Of a stretch of 64,000 nt of DNA, positions 17,654 to 26,385 are shown one piece after another; within the stretch, counting starts at the first letter, position 1, and each line of letters starts with the position of its first letter. Where the stretch lies: positions 62,001 to 126,000 of the forward strand of contig CBFIAU010000001.1 in assembly GCA_965660675.1 (NCBI GenBank), written 5' to 3'. Both the position numbers and the translations under genes were made by a program. This stretch comes from UBA12202 sp002691725. GTDB lineage: Bacteria; Pseudomonadota; Alphaproteobacteria; Puniceispirillales; UBA1172. Below the pieces are notes generated by a model, which saw only the letters and a list, made by a program, of their open reading frames with translations, ran no database searches and was not told the DNA's origin.

Positions 17654-18167
17654 GCATGAGCGATTGATCCGTTAGGCTTTTAAGCCGTTTTGCCGCCTTT
17701 AGAACAGCCTTTGCCAGTCGGCTTTCGATCCCGCCCATATCGCGGTCACGATAAAGATTACGGATTAAAGCCGCCGCCAATGCTTCGGCGTCATTTTCAT
17801 CAAAAGCCTTGCTATATGCTTTCAGACGGCCAACAAATGCCGTCGCCATGACTTTGACCTTCTTGCCAACTTTATTCTCACTGACGCCAATTTCATGAAG
17901 GCTCAAATCCATATCAGCAAACATGGTGTCGGTTAGCTCTTGCGCTCTGCCCTTGCCTTCGCCGTCAATTTTGGTAAGCCTGTGGACAACCAGCGCAGTC
18001 AATAGACAGACAGTATCAAAGCGCCCATCAAAACTATCTTCAATTTGGTATTTTTTATAAATATCAGGATTGCGTGCCGCCTCAGCAATGTGTCTGTAAA
18101 GCGTTTCTGCCTCAACACTGGCAGGTCTTGACCAATCAAGGACTTTTTGTCTTAACCATTGCAACAT
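17616..18167 (-). CDS. Ubiquinol-cytochrome c chaperone (CBP3-like) family protein
   Basis: This 183-residue protein carries the ubiquinol-cytochrome c chaperone domain. It has AEAARNPDIYKKYQIEDSFDGR near the N-terminus (quoted in part), then FADMDLSLHEIGVSENKVGKK and the helix LIRNLYRDRD. Mitochondrial CBP3 helps cytochrome b assembly; bacterial copies probably assist bc1 assembly but are little studied. Its usual alphaproteobacterial neighbours, DUF177 and plsX, follow. bamE diverges upstream. Confidence 0.87.
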   Translation of the reverse strand: MLQWLRQKVLDWSRPASVEAETLYRHIAEAARNPDIYKKYQIEDSFDGRFDTVCLLTALVVHRLTKIDGEGKGRAQELTDTMFADMDLSLHEIGVSENKVGKKVKVMATAFVGRLKAYSKAFDENDAEALAAALIRNLYRDRDMGGIESRLAKAVLKAAKRLKSLTDQSLMLGQIEPALDLDK

Positions 18168-18307
18168 CTATTCGCGCCTTTCATATAAATACGCCTTTAT
18201 CATGTAAGGGCGCTAAGGTATCAAACAAGATGCAAGGTGGTAGCCAACACTTGCAATAGAATTATAATTGGCTTATTTGTTAGTGAATTATTATCATGAA
18301 GATGTAA

Positions 18308-18745
18308 ATGAAAAAACCGATTTATTTAACTTTAGCAATTTGCGTGATGACCATCTTATCGGCTTGCGAAAGCCGAGTTACCCATCATGGTAACAGCCTT
18401 GATCCAACGGCGCTTGATAAACTCACCATAGGATCAACAAAACAAATTGAGGTTGAGGCTATGTTCGGCAGGCCGTCAACCCGTGGGGCTTTTAACTCTG
18501 GTCGGATATATTATATCTCACAGCAGATGGAAATAGCACCTGGTCAAAAAGCGGAGTTGCTAAACCGAGTTATCGTTATCTTTACCTTTGATGATAACAG
18601 AATCCTGGAATCTATTGAATTTCAAGACGAAAACATAGGCAGAACCGTTTTTTATATTGATAGTGTTACCCCTACACCTGGTCAAAATTATGGATTTATT
18701 CAACAGATTTTGAGTAATCTGGGAACACCACCTACCCCTCAATAA
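18308..18745 (+). CDS. bamE: BamE/SmpA-like outer-membrane lipoprotein
   Basis: The signal peptide ends in the lipobox LSAC, so Cys20 should be lipidated. The mature part has the SmpA/OmlA fold with LDKLTIGSTKQIEVEAMFGRPS and ends FYIDSVTPTPGQNYGF, as in BamE. BamE stabilises the BAM complex that inserts outer-membrane proteins. Length (145) is normal. It diverges from the CBP3-like gene and is closed by a strong terminator shared with hppA. A second OmlA-type lipoprotein role cannot be excluded. Confidence 0.85.
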   Translation: MKKPIYLTLAICVMTILSACESRVTHHGNSLDPTALDKLTIGSTKQIEVEAMFGRPSTRGAFNSGRIYYISQQMEIAPGQKAELLNRVIVIFTFDDNRILESIEFQDENIGRTVFYIDSVTPTPGQNYGFIQQILSNLGTPPTPQ

Positions 18746-18775
18746 GTTTATATCATTTCAATATATTGATAATAA

Positions 18776-18807
18776 AAACCCCCTTGGGACATGCCGCAAG
18801 GGGGTTT
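18776..18807. terminator. Bidirectional terminator between bamE and hppA
   Basis: A perfect 11-bp inverted repeat (18776-18786 with 18797-18807) has a 10-nt loop and A-rich/T-rich flanks. It lies between two convergent genes, so it can stop transcription from both sides. Confidence 0.85.
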
Positions 18808-18836
18808 ATTATAGTCAGGTTTTTAAGCCTTGTGGA

Positions 18837-20888
18837 TTAGCTGGCCAATCCAGCAAGCATCAACAGAGCCACAATGTTAATGATCTTAATCATTGGATTC
18901 ACCGCTGGCCCTGATGTGTCTTTGTAGGGATCACCAACCGTATCACCAGTGACAGCCGCTTTATGCGCCTCAGAGCCTTTGCCGCCATGATGCCCGTCTT
19001 CGATGTATTTCTTGGCATTATCCCAAGCACCACCACCAGCAGTCATGGAAATAGCAACATAAAGACCAGTCACAATAGTCCCAAGCAACATAGCACCAAC
19101 CGCGGTAAACGCCGCTTCCTGGCCAACTGTAACATTGATGATCATATAGACAACAAGAGGTGCCAGAACAGGCAGCAATGAAGGAATGATCATTTCACGG
19201 ATAGCGGCACGGGTAAGCAAATCAACAGCCGTGCTGTAATCTGGCTTTGCCTTGCCTTCCATAATGCCTTTGATCTCACGGAATTGGCGGCGAACTTCTT
19301 CAACAACCGCACCACCCGCACGACCAACAGCCTGCATCCCCATTGAGGCAAAGAGATAAGGCAGCATACCGCCGATCAACAAGCCAACAACAACATAAGG
19401 ATCAGTCAGACTAAACTCTACGTCAAGCTGTGGGAAATAGCGCTCAAGGTCAGCGATATAAGCAGCAAACAGCACGAGAGCTGCCAGCGCCGCAGAACCA
19501 ATGGCATAACCTTTAGTAACCGCTTTTGTTGTGTTACCAACTGCATCAAGAGCATCCGTGACTTCACGAACAGAATCATCCAGCTCCGCCATTTCCGCAA
19601 TACCGCCAGCGTTATCAGTCACCGGGCCATATGCGTCAAGGGCAACAACCATTCCCGCCAGCGCCAGCATTGTCGTAGCCGCAATACCAATGCCATAAAT
19701 ATCAGCATAGACAAACGATACAATGATACCTGCTGAAATAATAATGGCAGGAATTGCCGTTGCTTCCATGGACATAGCGAGACCAGAAATAACGTTTGTG
19801 CCGTGACCAGTTTCTGAGGCTTTAGCGACAACCTTAACCGGACGGAAAGATGTGGATGTATAATATTCAGTAATCCAAACCATTAATCCCGTTACAACCA
19901 GGCCAACCATGGCACAGATGAAATAATCCATGCCGACATCACTGCCAGCGAAAACATGGTCTATTAAGAAATAAATCGCAATCGCAGACAGCACAGCCGT
20001 TGCAATAAAGCCCTTATAAAGCGCGCCCATAATATTGTTGGAGGCACCAAGACGAACAAAGAATGTTCCAATAATAGAGGCAACAATACAAACAGCACCA
20101 ATACCAAGTGGCAGCAACATGGCGTTCATATCACCCTGCAACTGAATAGTGGCAAGCAACATTGTCGCCACGATTGTCACCGCATAGGTTTCAAAAAGGT
20201 CTGCTGCCATTCCCGCGCAGTCACCAACATTGTCACCCACGTTATCGGCGATAACCGCAGGGTTTCTGGGATCATCTTCAGGAATTCCTGCTTCTACCTT
20301 ACCCACCAGGTCAGCACCAACATCCGCGCCTTTGGTAAAGATGCCGCCACCAAGACGAGCAAAGATGGAAATCAGCGACGCCCCAAATGACAGAGCAACA
20401 AGAGCTTCCATCTTTTTGTGAATATCAAGACTTTGCTGTTCAAGATACATGTAGTAACCAGCAACACCCAACAGGCCAAGGCTAACAACCAACATACCGG
20501 TAATAGCACCTGACTTGAATGAAATGGAAAGCGCTTCACCTAGTGAGCGTCTCGCCGCCTCTGTTGTCCGCACATTGGCACGAACAGATACATTCATGCC
20601 AATATATCCAGCGATACCTGACAGCACAGCACCAATGACAAAGCCAACAGCAACATAAGTACCCAGTGTGAAAACCAGAATAATGGCAACGACAATCCCA
20701 ACCAGACCAATGGTCGTATACTGACGATTGAGGTACGCACGAGCACCCTCCTGAATGGCACCGGCAATCTCTTGCATGCGTTCATTGCCAGCGCTTGCGG
20801 CAAGAATGCTTTGAGAGGCCCAGACACCATATACGAGGCCCAGCACTCCGCATGCAATGGCCATGTAGACGAAGAATTCATATGACAT
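18837..20888 (-). CDS. hppA: Membrane-bound proton-translocating pyrophosphatase, K+-independent type
   Basis: This 683-residue protein has about sixteen membrane segments and hydrolyses pyrophosphate to pump protons. Substrate motifs are DVGADLVGKVE, DNVGDNVGDCAGMAADLFE and the C-terminal DTVGDPYKDTSGPAVNPMIK. At the site that decides potassium need, the sequence reads GNTTKAVTKG. Lys in place of Ala marks K+-independent, proton-pumping members. It stands alone, convergent with bamE. It probably saves energy and clears pyrophosphate from biosynthesis. Confidence 0.96.
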   Translation of the reverse strand: MSYEFFVYMAIACGVLGLVYGVWASQSILAASAGNERMQEIAGAIQEGARAYLNRQYTTIGLVGIVVAIILVFTLGTYVAVGFVIGAVLSGIAGYIGMNVSVRANVRTTEAARRSLGEALSISFKSGAITGMLVVSLGLLGVAGYYMYLEQQSLDIHKKMEALVALSFGASLISIFARLGGGIFTKGADVGADLVGKVEAGIPEDDPRNPAVIADNVGDNVGDCAGMAADLFETYAVTIVATMLLATIQLQGDMNAMLLPLGIGAVCIVASIIGTFFVRLGASNNIMGALYKGFIATAVLSAIAIYFLIDHVFAGSDVGMDYFICAMVGLVVTGLMVWITEYYTSTSFRPVKVVAKASETGHGTNVISGLAMSMEATAIPAIIISAGIIVSFVYADIYGIGIAATTMLALAGMVVALDAYGPVTDNAGGIAEMAELDDSVREVTDALDAVGNTTKAVTKGYAIGSAALAALVLFAAYIADLERYFPQLDVEFSLTDPYVVVGLLIGGMLPYLFASMGMQAVGRAGGAVVEEVRRQFREIKGIMEGKAKPDYSTAVDLLTRAAIREMIIPSLLPVLAPLVVYMIINVTVGQEAAFTAVGAMLLGTIVTGLYVAISMTAGGGAWDNAKKYIEDGHHGGKGSEAHKAAVTGDTVGDPYKDTSGPAVNPMIKIINIVALLMLAGLAS

Positions 20889-21114
20889 AATGGATTAGCC
20901 CTATTTTGTAATGGGGATGGAAAGGAATCAGCTGAACCCCCAATTGCATCAACTGATCGAAATTTGTATTGACCCTTTTTAACCGCTATTCATCTTAATC
21001 AGTCAAAAAGCCGACATGATAAACAGTATAAGATGTTAAAATTTGCTGTTTTATAGTAAAAGCCGCCACTCTGTGCAATGAAAAACCGCAGAAAACAGGT
21101 TTCTTCTTTATTAT

Positions 21115-21618
21115 TTATGATGACGCCATCAATTCAGCCTGTCTGAGCTGATGTGCCAGCTTGTCCAGAATGGCTGTAATGAAGCTGGTATCAATCTCCC
21201 AACAATCAGCAATTGCTGAATATTCTGATATAATTGTGCGGGCAGGAATATCTGGCGAATGCGTAAACTCAGCAATAGCGGCGCGCAGAATATCGCGCTC
21301 AATCTGGTTTAATCGGTCAATCGTCCAGCCCTCACCCAGCAAGGGGATGATCATCGCATCCATGCTGTCACGAGCTTCCTCAACCCCAAACACCAATTTG
21401 GTATAATGGCTCTCATTGAGATGCGGTATTTTGAAATCATCGCATAGTCTGGTCATATAATGCGTTTGAAAGCTGGCGACGGTATTCGGCAAATCCTGAT
21501 CACCTGCCCAGAATTGATACAGCGTCTGAATAGCAGCAATTCGAGCCGCCGCGCGGCGCCGAATAGATGCTGGCCGCAACGTATCTTCATCACTAAGGGC
21601 AAAGTCCGGATCAGACAT
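21115..21618 (-). CDS. nusB: Transcription antitermination factor NusB
   Basis: This protein of about 167 residues has the NusB start RRRAAARIAAIQTLYQF and the helix LNQIERDILRAAIAEF, with the C-terminal ISEYSAIADCWEIDTSFITAILDKLA pattern. NusB binds boxA RNA with NusE to support rRNA transcription. The ATG at 21618 is preceded by AAGGA and overlaps the end of the RibBA-like gene by 8 bp. A TTG at 21639 is less likely. In most Alphaproteobacteria ribH lies between ribBA and nusB, but it is absent here. Confidence 0.92.
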   Translation of the reverse strand: MSDPDFALSDEDTLRPASIRRRAAARIAAIQTLYQFWAGDQDLPNTVASFQTHYMTRLCDDFKIPHLNESHYTKLVFGVEEARDSMDAMIIPLLGEGWTIDRLNQIERDILRAAIAEFTHSPDIPARTIISEYSAIADCWEIDTSFITAILDKLAHQLRQAELMASS

Positions 21619-22753
21619 GATTGTTTTTTCCTTGTTCAAACGAACGGTAGCCGTCGATTGTCAGCCCATATCCATCTAATCCAACAATACTCCGCTGAAC
21701 ATTTGAGAGTAGTATCATATTTTTCACGCCCAAGTCATTGAGGATTTGCGCGCCAACACCATAATTACGAATTTCATTACGGCTCGTCTCATCGCCTGCA
21801 GCCTTACGCTGGACGAGATCTGATATTGTTGTCGGGCTAGGCTCACGCAACATCACAATCAATCCACGCCCCTCATCAGCGATCATCTGCATGGCTAGCT
21901 GTATCTCATTGCCTGTCCGACCAGATAATTGCTCACCCAAAACATCTGTCATGATATTGATCGCATGCATACGCACTAAAACTGGCTCAGGTGAGGATAA
22001 ATCGCCCTTAATAAGGGCAATATGTTCCGCATAACTGACAGTATTGACATAAACTATCATGCGCCATTTACCGCCAATGGAGGAATTGAAAATAATCTCA
22101 CCACTACGTTTGATGATGCTTTGGCGGCGCCTTTTCCACGCGATCAAGTCAGCAATCGTGCCGATGCTGATCTGATGGGTTTTGGCAAATGCTTCGAGGA
22201 AATCACGATCAGCTAATGAGCCTTCTTCGTTCATGATCTGGCAAATAACCCCAGCCGGCCAGCTGCCAGCCGCTTTAGCCAGATCAACAACCGCTTCGGT
22301 TCTGCCCGCACGCACCAGCGTTCCGCCCTCAACAGCAATTAACGGGAATAAATGCCCCGGTGAGACAATGTCAGATGCCCCATAATCAGGATCAGCAGCA
22401 ACTTTAATACTTTGCGTTCTATCTTTGGCCGAAACCCCTGACGTTATGCCTGATCGCGCTTCGATTGATATAGTGACCGCAGATCGGCGCGGCGAATCAA
22501 ATAAGCGTTCACTATAATTCAGACCAAGGGTTGTGGCTCTTTCCTTATCCATCGCCAAACAGATCAGCCCACGGGCATGTTTAAGCATGGCGTTGATCGC
22601 ACTATCATTACAATGCTCTGCCAAAATACACAGATCACCCGTTGTCTCACCCTCATGGTCGTCCATGAGAATAAACATCTTCCCAGCCCTGGCATTCTCC
22701 AGTAAGCTGTCTATCGATGATATGGCTAGTTGGTCTCGCATCTCAGCATTCAT
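21611..22753 (-). CDS. RibBA-family protein with degenerate active sites in both domains
   Basis: This 380-residue protein has the layout DHBP synthase (about 1-215) plus GTP cyclohydrolase II (about 220-375). In the first half the acidic motif that reads DDEDRENEGD in RibB is DDHEGETTGD at 31-40. The metal-binding His of GHTEA is Arg151 (RAGRTEA). The TAFTVS block is SAVTIS. Some parts are kept, such as SAKDRT and PGHLFPL. In the second half the zinc-site region HSECLTGD...RCDCG is replaced by HAINIMTDVLGEQLSGRTG, with no Cys. Known RibBX proteins have only the second half degenerate. This one may have lost both activities, or have a regulatory or structural role. It lies between ribE and nusB. 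Confidence 0.85.
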   Translation of the reverse strand: MNAEMRDQLAISSIDSLLENARAGKMFILMDDHEGETTGDLCILAEHCNDSAINAMLKHARGLICLAMDKERATTLGLNYSERLFDSPRRSAVTISIEARSGITSGVSAKDRTQSIKVAADPDYGASDIVSPGHLFPLIAVEGGTLVRAGRTEAVVDLAKAAGSWPAGVICQIMNEEGSLADRDFLEAFAKTHQISIGTIADLIAWKRRRQSIIKRSGEIIFNSSIGGKWRMIVYVNTVSYAEHIALIKGDLSSPEPVLVRMHAINIMTDVLGEQLSGRTGNEIQLAMQMIADEGRGLIVMLREPSPTTISDLVQRKAAGDETSRNEIRNYGVGAQILNDLGVKNMILLSNVQRSIVGLDGYGLTIDGYRSFEQGKNNHV

Positions 22754-22770
22754 GTGGACTGACCTCTCAT

Positions 22771-22816
22771 AAACTCAGTCATTTTAAACCCAGTCATTTT
22801 TAAATTCAGTCATTCT
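22771..22816. repeat. Three direct copies of a 15-bp unit at the ribE 3' end
   Basis: Copies at 22771-22785, 22786-22800 and 22802-22816 differ at few bases. They span the last codons and the stop of ribE, so the duplication changed the protein tail (MTEFKNDWV). Confidence 0.85.
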
Positions 22817-23389
22817 GGCCACATATCTTGCCAGCATATCGACTTCTAAATTAATCTCAGTTCCGATATCGGCATCAGCCAGTGTTGTATTCGCCCAGGT
22901 GTGCGGAATAACCATAATCTCAAACTCGGTGCCGTTAACTCTATTCACAGTCAGCGATATTCCATCAAGGGCTACTGATCCTTTGGCGGCAATAAATGGG
23001 GCCAGGTGATCAGGCACATCAAACGCCAGTAAATAGCTATCACCCTCTTGCTCTATCCGCGTCACAACAGCTTTACCGTCAACATGACCTGACACCATAT
23101 GACCGCCTAGCTCATCCCCAAGCGCCAGCGCTCTTTCCAAATTAATCCGCGCGCCCTCAGACCAATGCGCCATAGTCGTGACATCAATCGTTTCATCAGA
23201 CGCATCAACAACAAATTGATTGTCACTAGCATCGACCAAGGTCAGGCAAATGCCACTACATGCGATCGACGCGCCAACGGGGATTTGCGTGCAATCCCAT
23301 GGCGTATCAATATGTAATCTTGCCCCACCATCAGGTTTTCTATTCATGGCAGCAATTGAACCCAAGCCTGTTATTATACCTGTAAACAT
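22784..23389 (-). CDS. ribE: Riboflavin synthase alpha subunit
   Basis: The enzyme joins two 6,7-dimethyl-8-ribityllumazine molecules to make riboflavin. The start MFTGIITGLGSI is invariant in the family and fixes the ATG at 23389, with AAGGAT upstream. Both lumazine-binding repeats are present, with the motifs SIACSGICLTLVD and GSVALDGISLTVN, and LGGHMVSGHVDG between them. The operon order is nrdR-ribD-ribE-ribBA-like-nusB. Lumazine, its substrate, needs ribH, which is not in the window. Confidence 0.95.
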   Translation of the reverse strand: MFTGIITGLGSIAAMNRKPDGGARLHIDTPWDCTQIPVGASIACSGICLTLVDASDNQFVVDASDETIDVTTMAHWSEGARINLERALALGDELGGHMVSGHVDGKAVVTRIEQEGDSYLLAFDVPDHLAPFIAAKGSVALDGISLTVNRVNGTEFEIMVIPHTWANTTLADADIGTEINLEVDMLARYVARMTEFKNDWV

Positions 23390-23415
23390 ATTTATCCTTA
23401 TCACCTAAATAGACA

Positions 23416-24540
23416 TCATGTATTGCGTTCAAAAATATCAACCATATCGTCACCTAACTGCTGCCTCTTGACAGAAGTAAAGCCTCGACCTTCATCTAGC
23501 GAAGACAGATCAAGCGCATCAATGGCGGCTATCCCTTCTCCACCAATGATCATTGGCGCCTTTATCCAGATAAGCCGATCAACTAAGCCCTGACGCATCA
23601 AAGATGCCAGCAATGTGCCTCCAGCCTCAACCAGAACACTGGTCATACCTTGCTTTGCTAAAACTGACAAGGCATTCATGACATCTGGCCTGCCGTCCTT
23701 ATCGCCTGCCACGGTGATGATTTTCATGGCGGCTAAATGGCGGGCTTTATCGGCTTTAATATGTTCACTTTGACTGGTTACGCGGCCAGTTATGCAAATG
23801 GTCGGAATATCAGCCAAAGACTGCGCTATGTTCGCGTTTGGATCAAACTCAGGATGTGAGGCCATAATCACTCTTACGGGGTGATGATTGACGCCATTTA
23901 ACCGACAGTTAAGCATGGGATTATCTGCTCTCACTGTTCCCATGCCCGTCATAATCACATCATGGCGAGACCGCAATTCATGCACATATCGCCGCGCATC
24001 AGCACCAGTAATCCATTGTGATGTTCCATCTTTGAGCGCAATTCTGCCATCTTGAGATGAGGCGATCTTGACCGTCACATATGGCCGCCCTTGCCGCCGC
24101 ACCATCAAATATCCAGCCAGCTGACGGCTTATCTCAGCCTCAAGAACACCTGACGCCACCTCAATACCAGCCGCTTTCAGCATAGTTAAGCCCTTACCAG
24201 CGACCCGATCATCAGGGTCAATCACGCCAATGACGACACGTCTCACCCCAGCTTTGATGAGGGCATCAGCACAAGGCGGTGTTTTGCCAGTATGGGCGCA
24301 AGGCTCTAACGTGACATAGGCGGTTGCGCCCTTTGCCGCCTTGCCCGCATCAGCCAGCGCTAGCGTTTCAGCATGTGGGCGACCACCAATGGCAGTAACG
24401 CCAGAGCCAATCAGACCATTATTTTTAACAATAACACAGCCAACGGCAGGATTAGGTGCGGACAGGCCATCGCCTTTGCTGGCCAAAACTAATGCCGACC
24501 GCATCCATTTCTGATCATCCGATGAGGAAGGGGAAACCAT
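23416..24540 (-). CDS. ribD: Bifunctional riboflavin deaminase/reductase RibD
   Basis: The N-terminal deaminase (about 1-150) has the zinc motif HAETLALADA and TLEPCAHTGKTPPCADAL. The C-terminal reductase (about 155-374) has YVTVKIASSQDGRIAL, WITGADARRYVH and VLVEAGGTLLASL. It carries out steps two and three of riboflavin synthesis. The zinc His, Glu and Cys residues are intact, unlike the neighbouring RibBA-like protein, so the pathway still seems to be in use. It follows nrdR by 9 bp. Confidence 0.95.
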   Translation of the reverse strand: MVSPSSSDDQKWMRSALVLASKGDGLSAPNPAVGCVIVKNNGLIGSGVTAIGGRPHAETLALADAGKAAKGATAYVTLEPCAHTGKTPPCADALIKAGVRRVVIGVIDPDDRVAGKGLTMLKAAGIEVASGVLEAEISRQLAGYLMVRRQGRPYVTVKIASSQDGRIALKDGTSQWITGADARRYVHELRSRHDVIMTGMGTVRADNPMLNCRLNGVNHHPVRVIMASHPEFDPNANIAQSLADIPTICITGRVTSQSEHIKADKARHLAAMKIITVAGDKDGRPDVMNALSVLAKQGMTSVLVEAGGTLLASLMRQGLVDRLIWIKAPMIIGGEGIAAIDALDLSSLDEGRGFTSVKRQQLGDDMVDIFERNT

Positions 24541-24549
24541 CAGACAGGC

Positions 24550-24999
24550 TCAATCAAGTTCATCCTTGACGAAATTACCAAAATCCTTGGCTTCGCGGAA
24601 ATTTCGATACACAGACGCATAGCGCACATAAGCGACCTTATCAATCTGGGATAATTCTTCCATAACCAGACGGCCAATATCTTGAGTGTTGGTTTCACCA
24701 TCGCCTTGTGATTCCAATTTACGAACAATATTATTAATCCGTTGTTGCACCATATCTGGATCAATATTGCGCTTGCGAAGTGCAATATTCATCGACCGTT
24801 CCAATTTATCACGATCAAACGGTGAGCGTTTATTATTGCGCTTAATCACCATGAGTTCACGCAGTTGCACACGCTCAAACGTCGTGAAGCGCGCTTCGCA
24901 TGATGCACATTGCCGACGGCGGCGAATGGCGGCACCATCCTCACAAGGGCGTGAGTCTTTGACTTGGGTATCTTGGTGATTACAAAAAGGGCAATCCAT
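24550..24999 (-). CDS. nrdR: Transcriptional repressor NrdR
   Basis: This 149-residue protein has the N-terminal zinc ribbon CPFC...CASC and the run RRRRQCASCEARFTTFE, then an ATP-cone domain with KRNNKRSPFDRDKLERSM. It represses ribonucleotide reductase genes in response to dATP/ATP. The position between glyA and ribD is the usual one in Alphaproteobacteria. Confidence 0.95.
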   Translation of the reverse strand: MDCPFCNHQDTQVKDSRPCEDGAAIRRRRQCASCEARFTTFERVQLRELMVIKRNNKRSPFDRDKLERSMNIALRKRNIDPDMVQQRINNIVRKLESQGDGETNTQDIGRLVMEELSQIDKVAYVRYASVYRNFREAKDFGNFVKDELD

Positions 25000-25047
25000 A
25001 GGCTTAACCTACAAGTTATTGATGAATGCCCTTTTTATACACAAAAT

Positions 25048-26385
25048 CTAGTAAATTGGGAAGGCTTGGCAAAGCTTATGTACTTTTGCCTTCACGGCTT
25101 CCTCAATCGCGCTGTTATCATTGCGGTTGCTGGCCAGCCCATCAAGCACTTCACTNNNNNNNNNNNNNNNNNNNNNNNNNNNNNNNNNNNNNNNNNNNNN
25201 NNNNNNNNNNNNNNNNNNNNNNNNNNNNNNNNNNNNNNNNNNNNNNNNNNNNNCAATCATATGACCAACCTGCTTAAACTCAGCCGCGCCAAAGCCGCGC
25301 GTTGTTGCCGCCGGAGTGCCAAGCCGAATACCTGATGTCACCATTGGCTTTTCAGGGTCAAATGGCACACCATTTTTATTACAGGTGATTTCCGCCCGTT
25401 CCAAAGCCACTTCGGAGATATCACCAGTCAGCTTTTTCGGACGCAAATCAACTAGCACGATATGATTATCAGTGCCGCCTGAAACAATATCAAATCCGCA
25501 ATCAAGCAAAGTATCAGAAAGGACTTTTGCATTATCAACGACGTTTTTGATATAGGTCTTGAACTCAGGCTTCAAAGCTTCCCCAAACCCTGCGGCTTTA
25601 CCAGCAATAGCATGCAATAAAGACCCACCCTGGAGGCCTGGGAACACGGCTGAATTAATTTTCTTCCCCAGATCAACATCATTGCCAAGGATAATGCCGC
25701 CCCGTGCGCAACGCAAAGTCTTATGCGTGGTCGAGGTCACAACATGAGCATGTTCGATTGGGCTTGGATGCGCACCAGTCGCAACAAGGCCAGAGATATG
25801 CGCCATATCAACCAAGAAATAGCCGCCGCAGCTATCGGCAATTTCCCTAAAGCGCTTAAAATCAATGACGCGCGGATAGGCCGAACCGCCAGCGATAATC
25901 ATCTTTGGCTTATGTTCATCAGCGAGTTTCTGAAGCTCTTCATAATCAATCTGACCATCTTCGGGACGAACGCCGTATTGCACCGCATTAAACCATTTGC
26001 CAGACAGATTAGGCGCTGAACCATGCGTCAGATGCCCACCTGCGGCAAGCGACATGCCTAAAATGGTATCACCGGGTTTAAGCAGAGCTAAAAACACGCC
26101 TTGATTGGCTTGCGCGCCGGAATGCGGCTGAACATTTGCCCAAGCACAATTAAATAACTCCTTGGCTCTGTCGATGGCGAGCTGTTCGACCACATCAACA
26201 AACTCACAGCCGCCATAATAACGGCGACCGGGATAGCCTTCGGCATATTTATTGGTCAGAACCGACCCTTGCGCTTCTAGCACTGCCTGACTGACAATAT
26301 TCTCAGAAGCAATCAGTTCAATACCATCACGCTGACGAGTTAACTCACGATCAATGGCAGAAAACAAATCAGGATCTGTTTCCAT
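25048..26385 (-). CDS. glyA: Serine hydroxymethyltransferase (interrupted by an assembly gap)
   Basis: The enzyme converts serine and tetrahydrofolate to glycine and 5,10-methylene-THF using PLP. Visible motifs are ELIASENIVSQAVLEAQGS, YPGRRYYGGCE, VDMAHISGLVATG and the PLP-lysine region VTSTTHKTLRCARGG. A run of N at 25156-25253 hides about 33 residues near the C-terminus. The frame is the same on both sides, so the gene is probably intact and the gap is technical. glyA heads the nrdR/rib string. Confidence 0.93.
   Translation of the reverse strand: METDPDLFSAIDRELTRQRDGIELIASENIVSQAVLEAQGSVLTNKYAEGYPGRRYYGGCEFVDVVEQLAIDRAKELFNCAWANVQPHSGAQANQGVFLALLKPGDTILGMSLAAGGHLTHGSAPNLSGKWFNAVQYGVRPEDGQIDYEELQKLADEHKPKMIIAGGSAYPRVIDFKRFREIADSCGGYFLVDMAHISGLVATGAHPSPIEHAHVVTSTTHKTLRCARGGIILGNDVDLGKKINSAVFPGLQGGSLLHAIAGKAAGFGEALKPEFKTYIKNVVDNAKVLSDTLLDCGFDIVSGGTDNHIVLVDLRPKKLTGDISEVALERAEITCNKNGVPFDPEKPMVTSGIRLGTPAATTRGFGAAEFKQVGHMIXXXXXXXXXXXXXXXXXXXXXXXXXXXXXXXXXSEVLDGLASNRNDNSAIEEAVKAKVHKLCQAFPIY
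25156..25253. other. Run of 98 N: assembly or sequence gap inside glyA
   Basis: The bases are undetermined. The coding frame of glyA continues across it if the true length is 98 or differs by a multiple of three. Confidence 0.99.
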
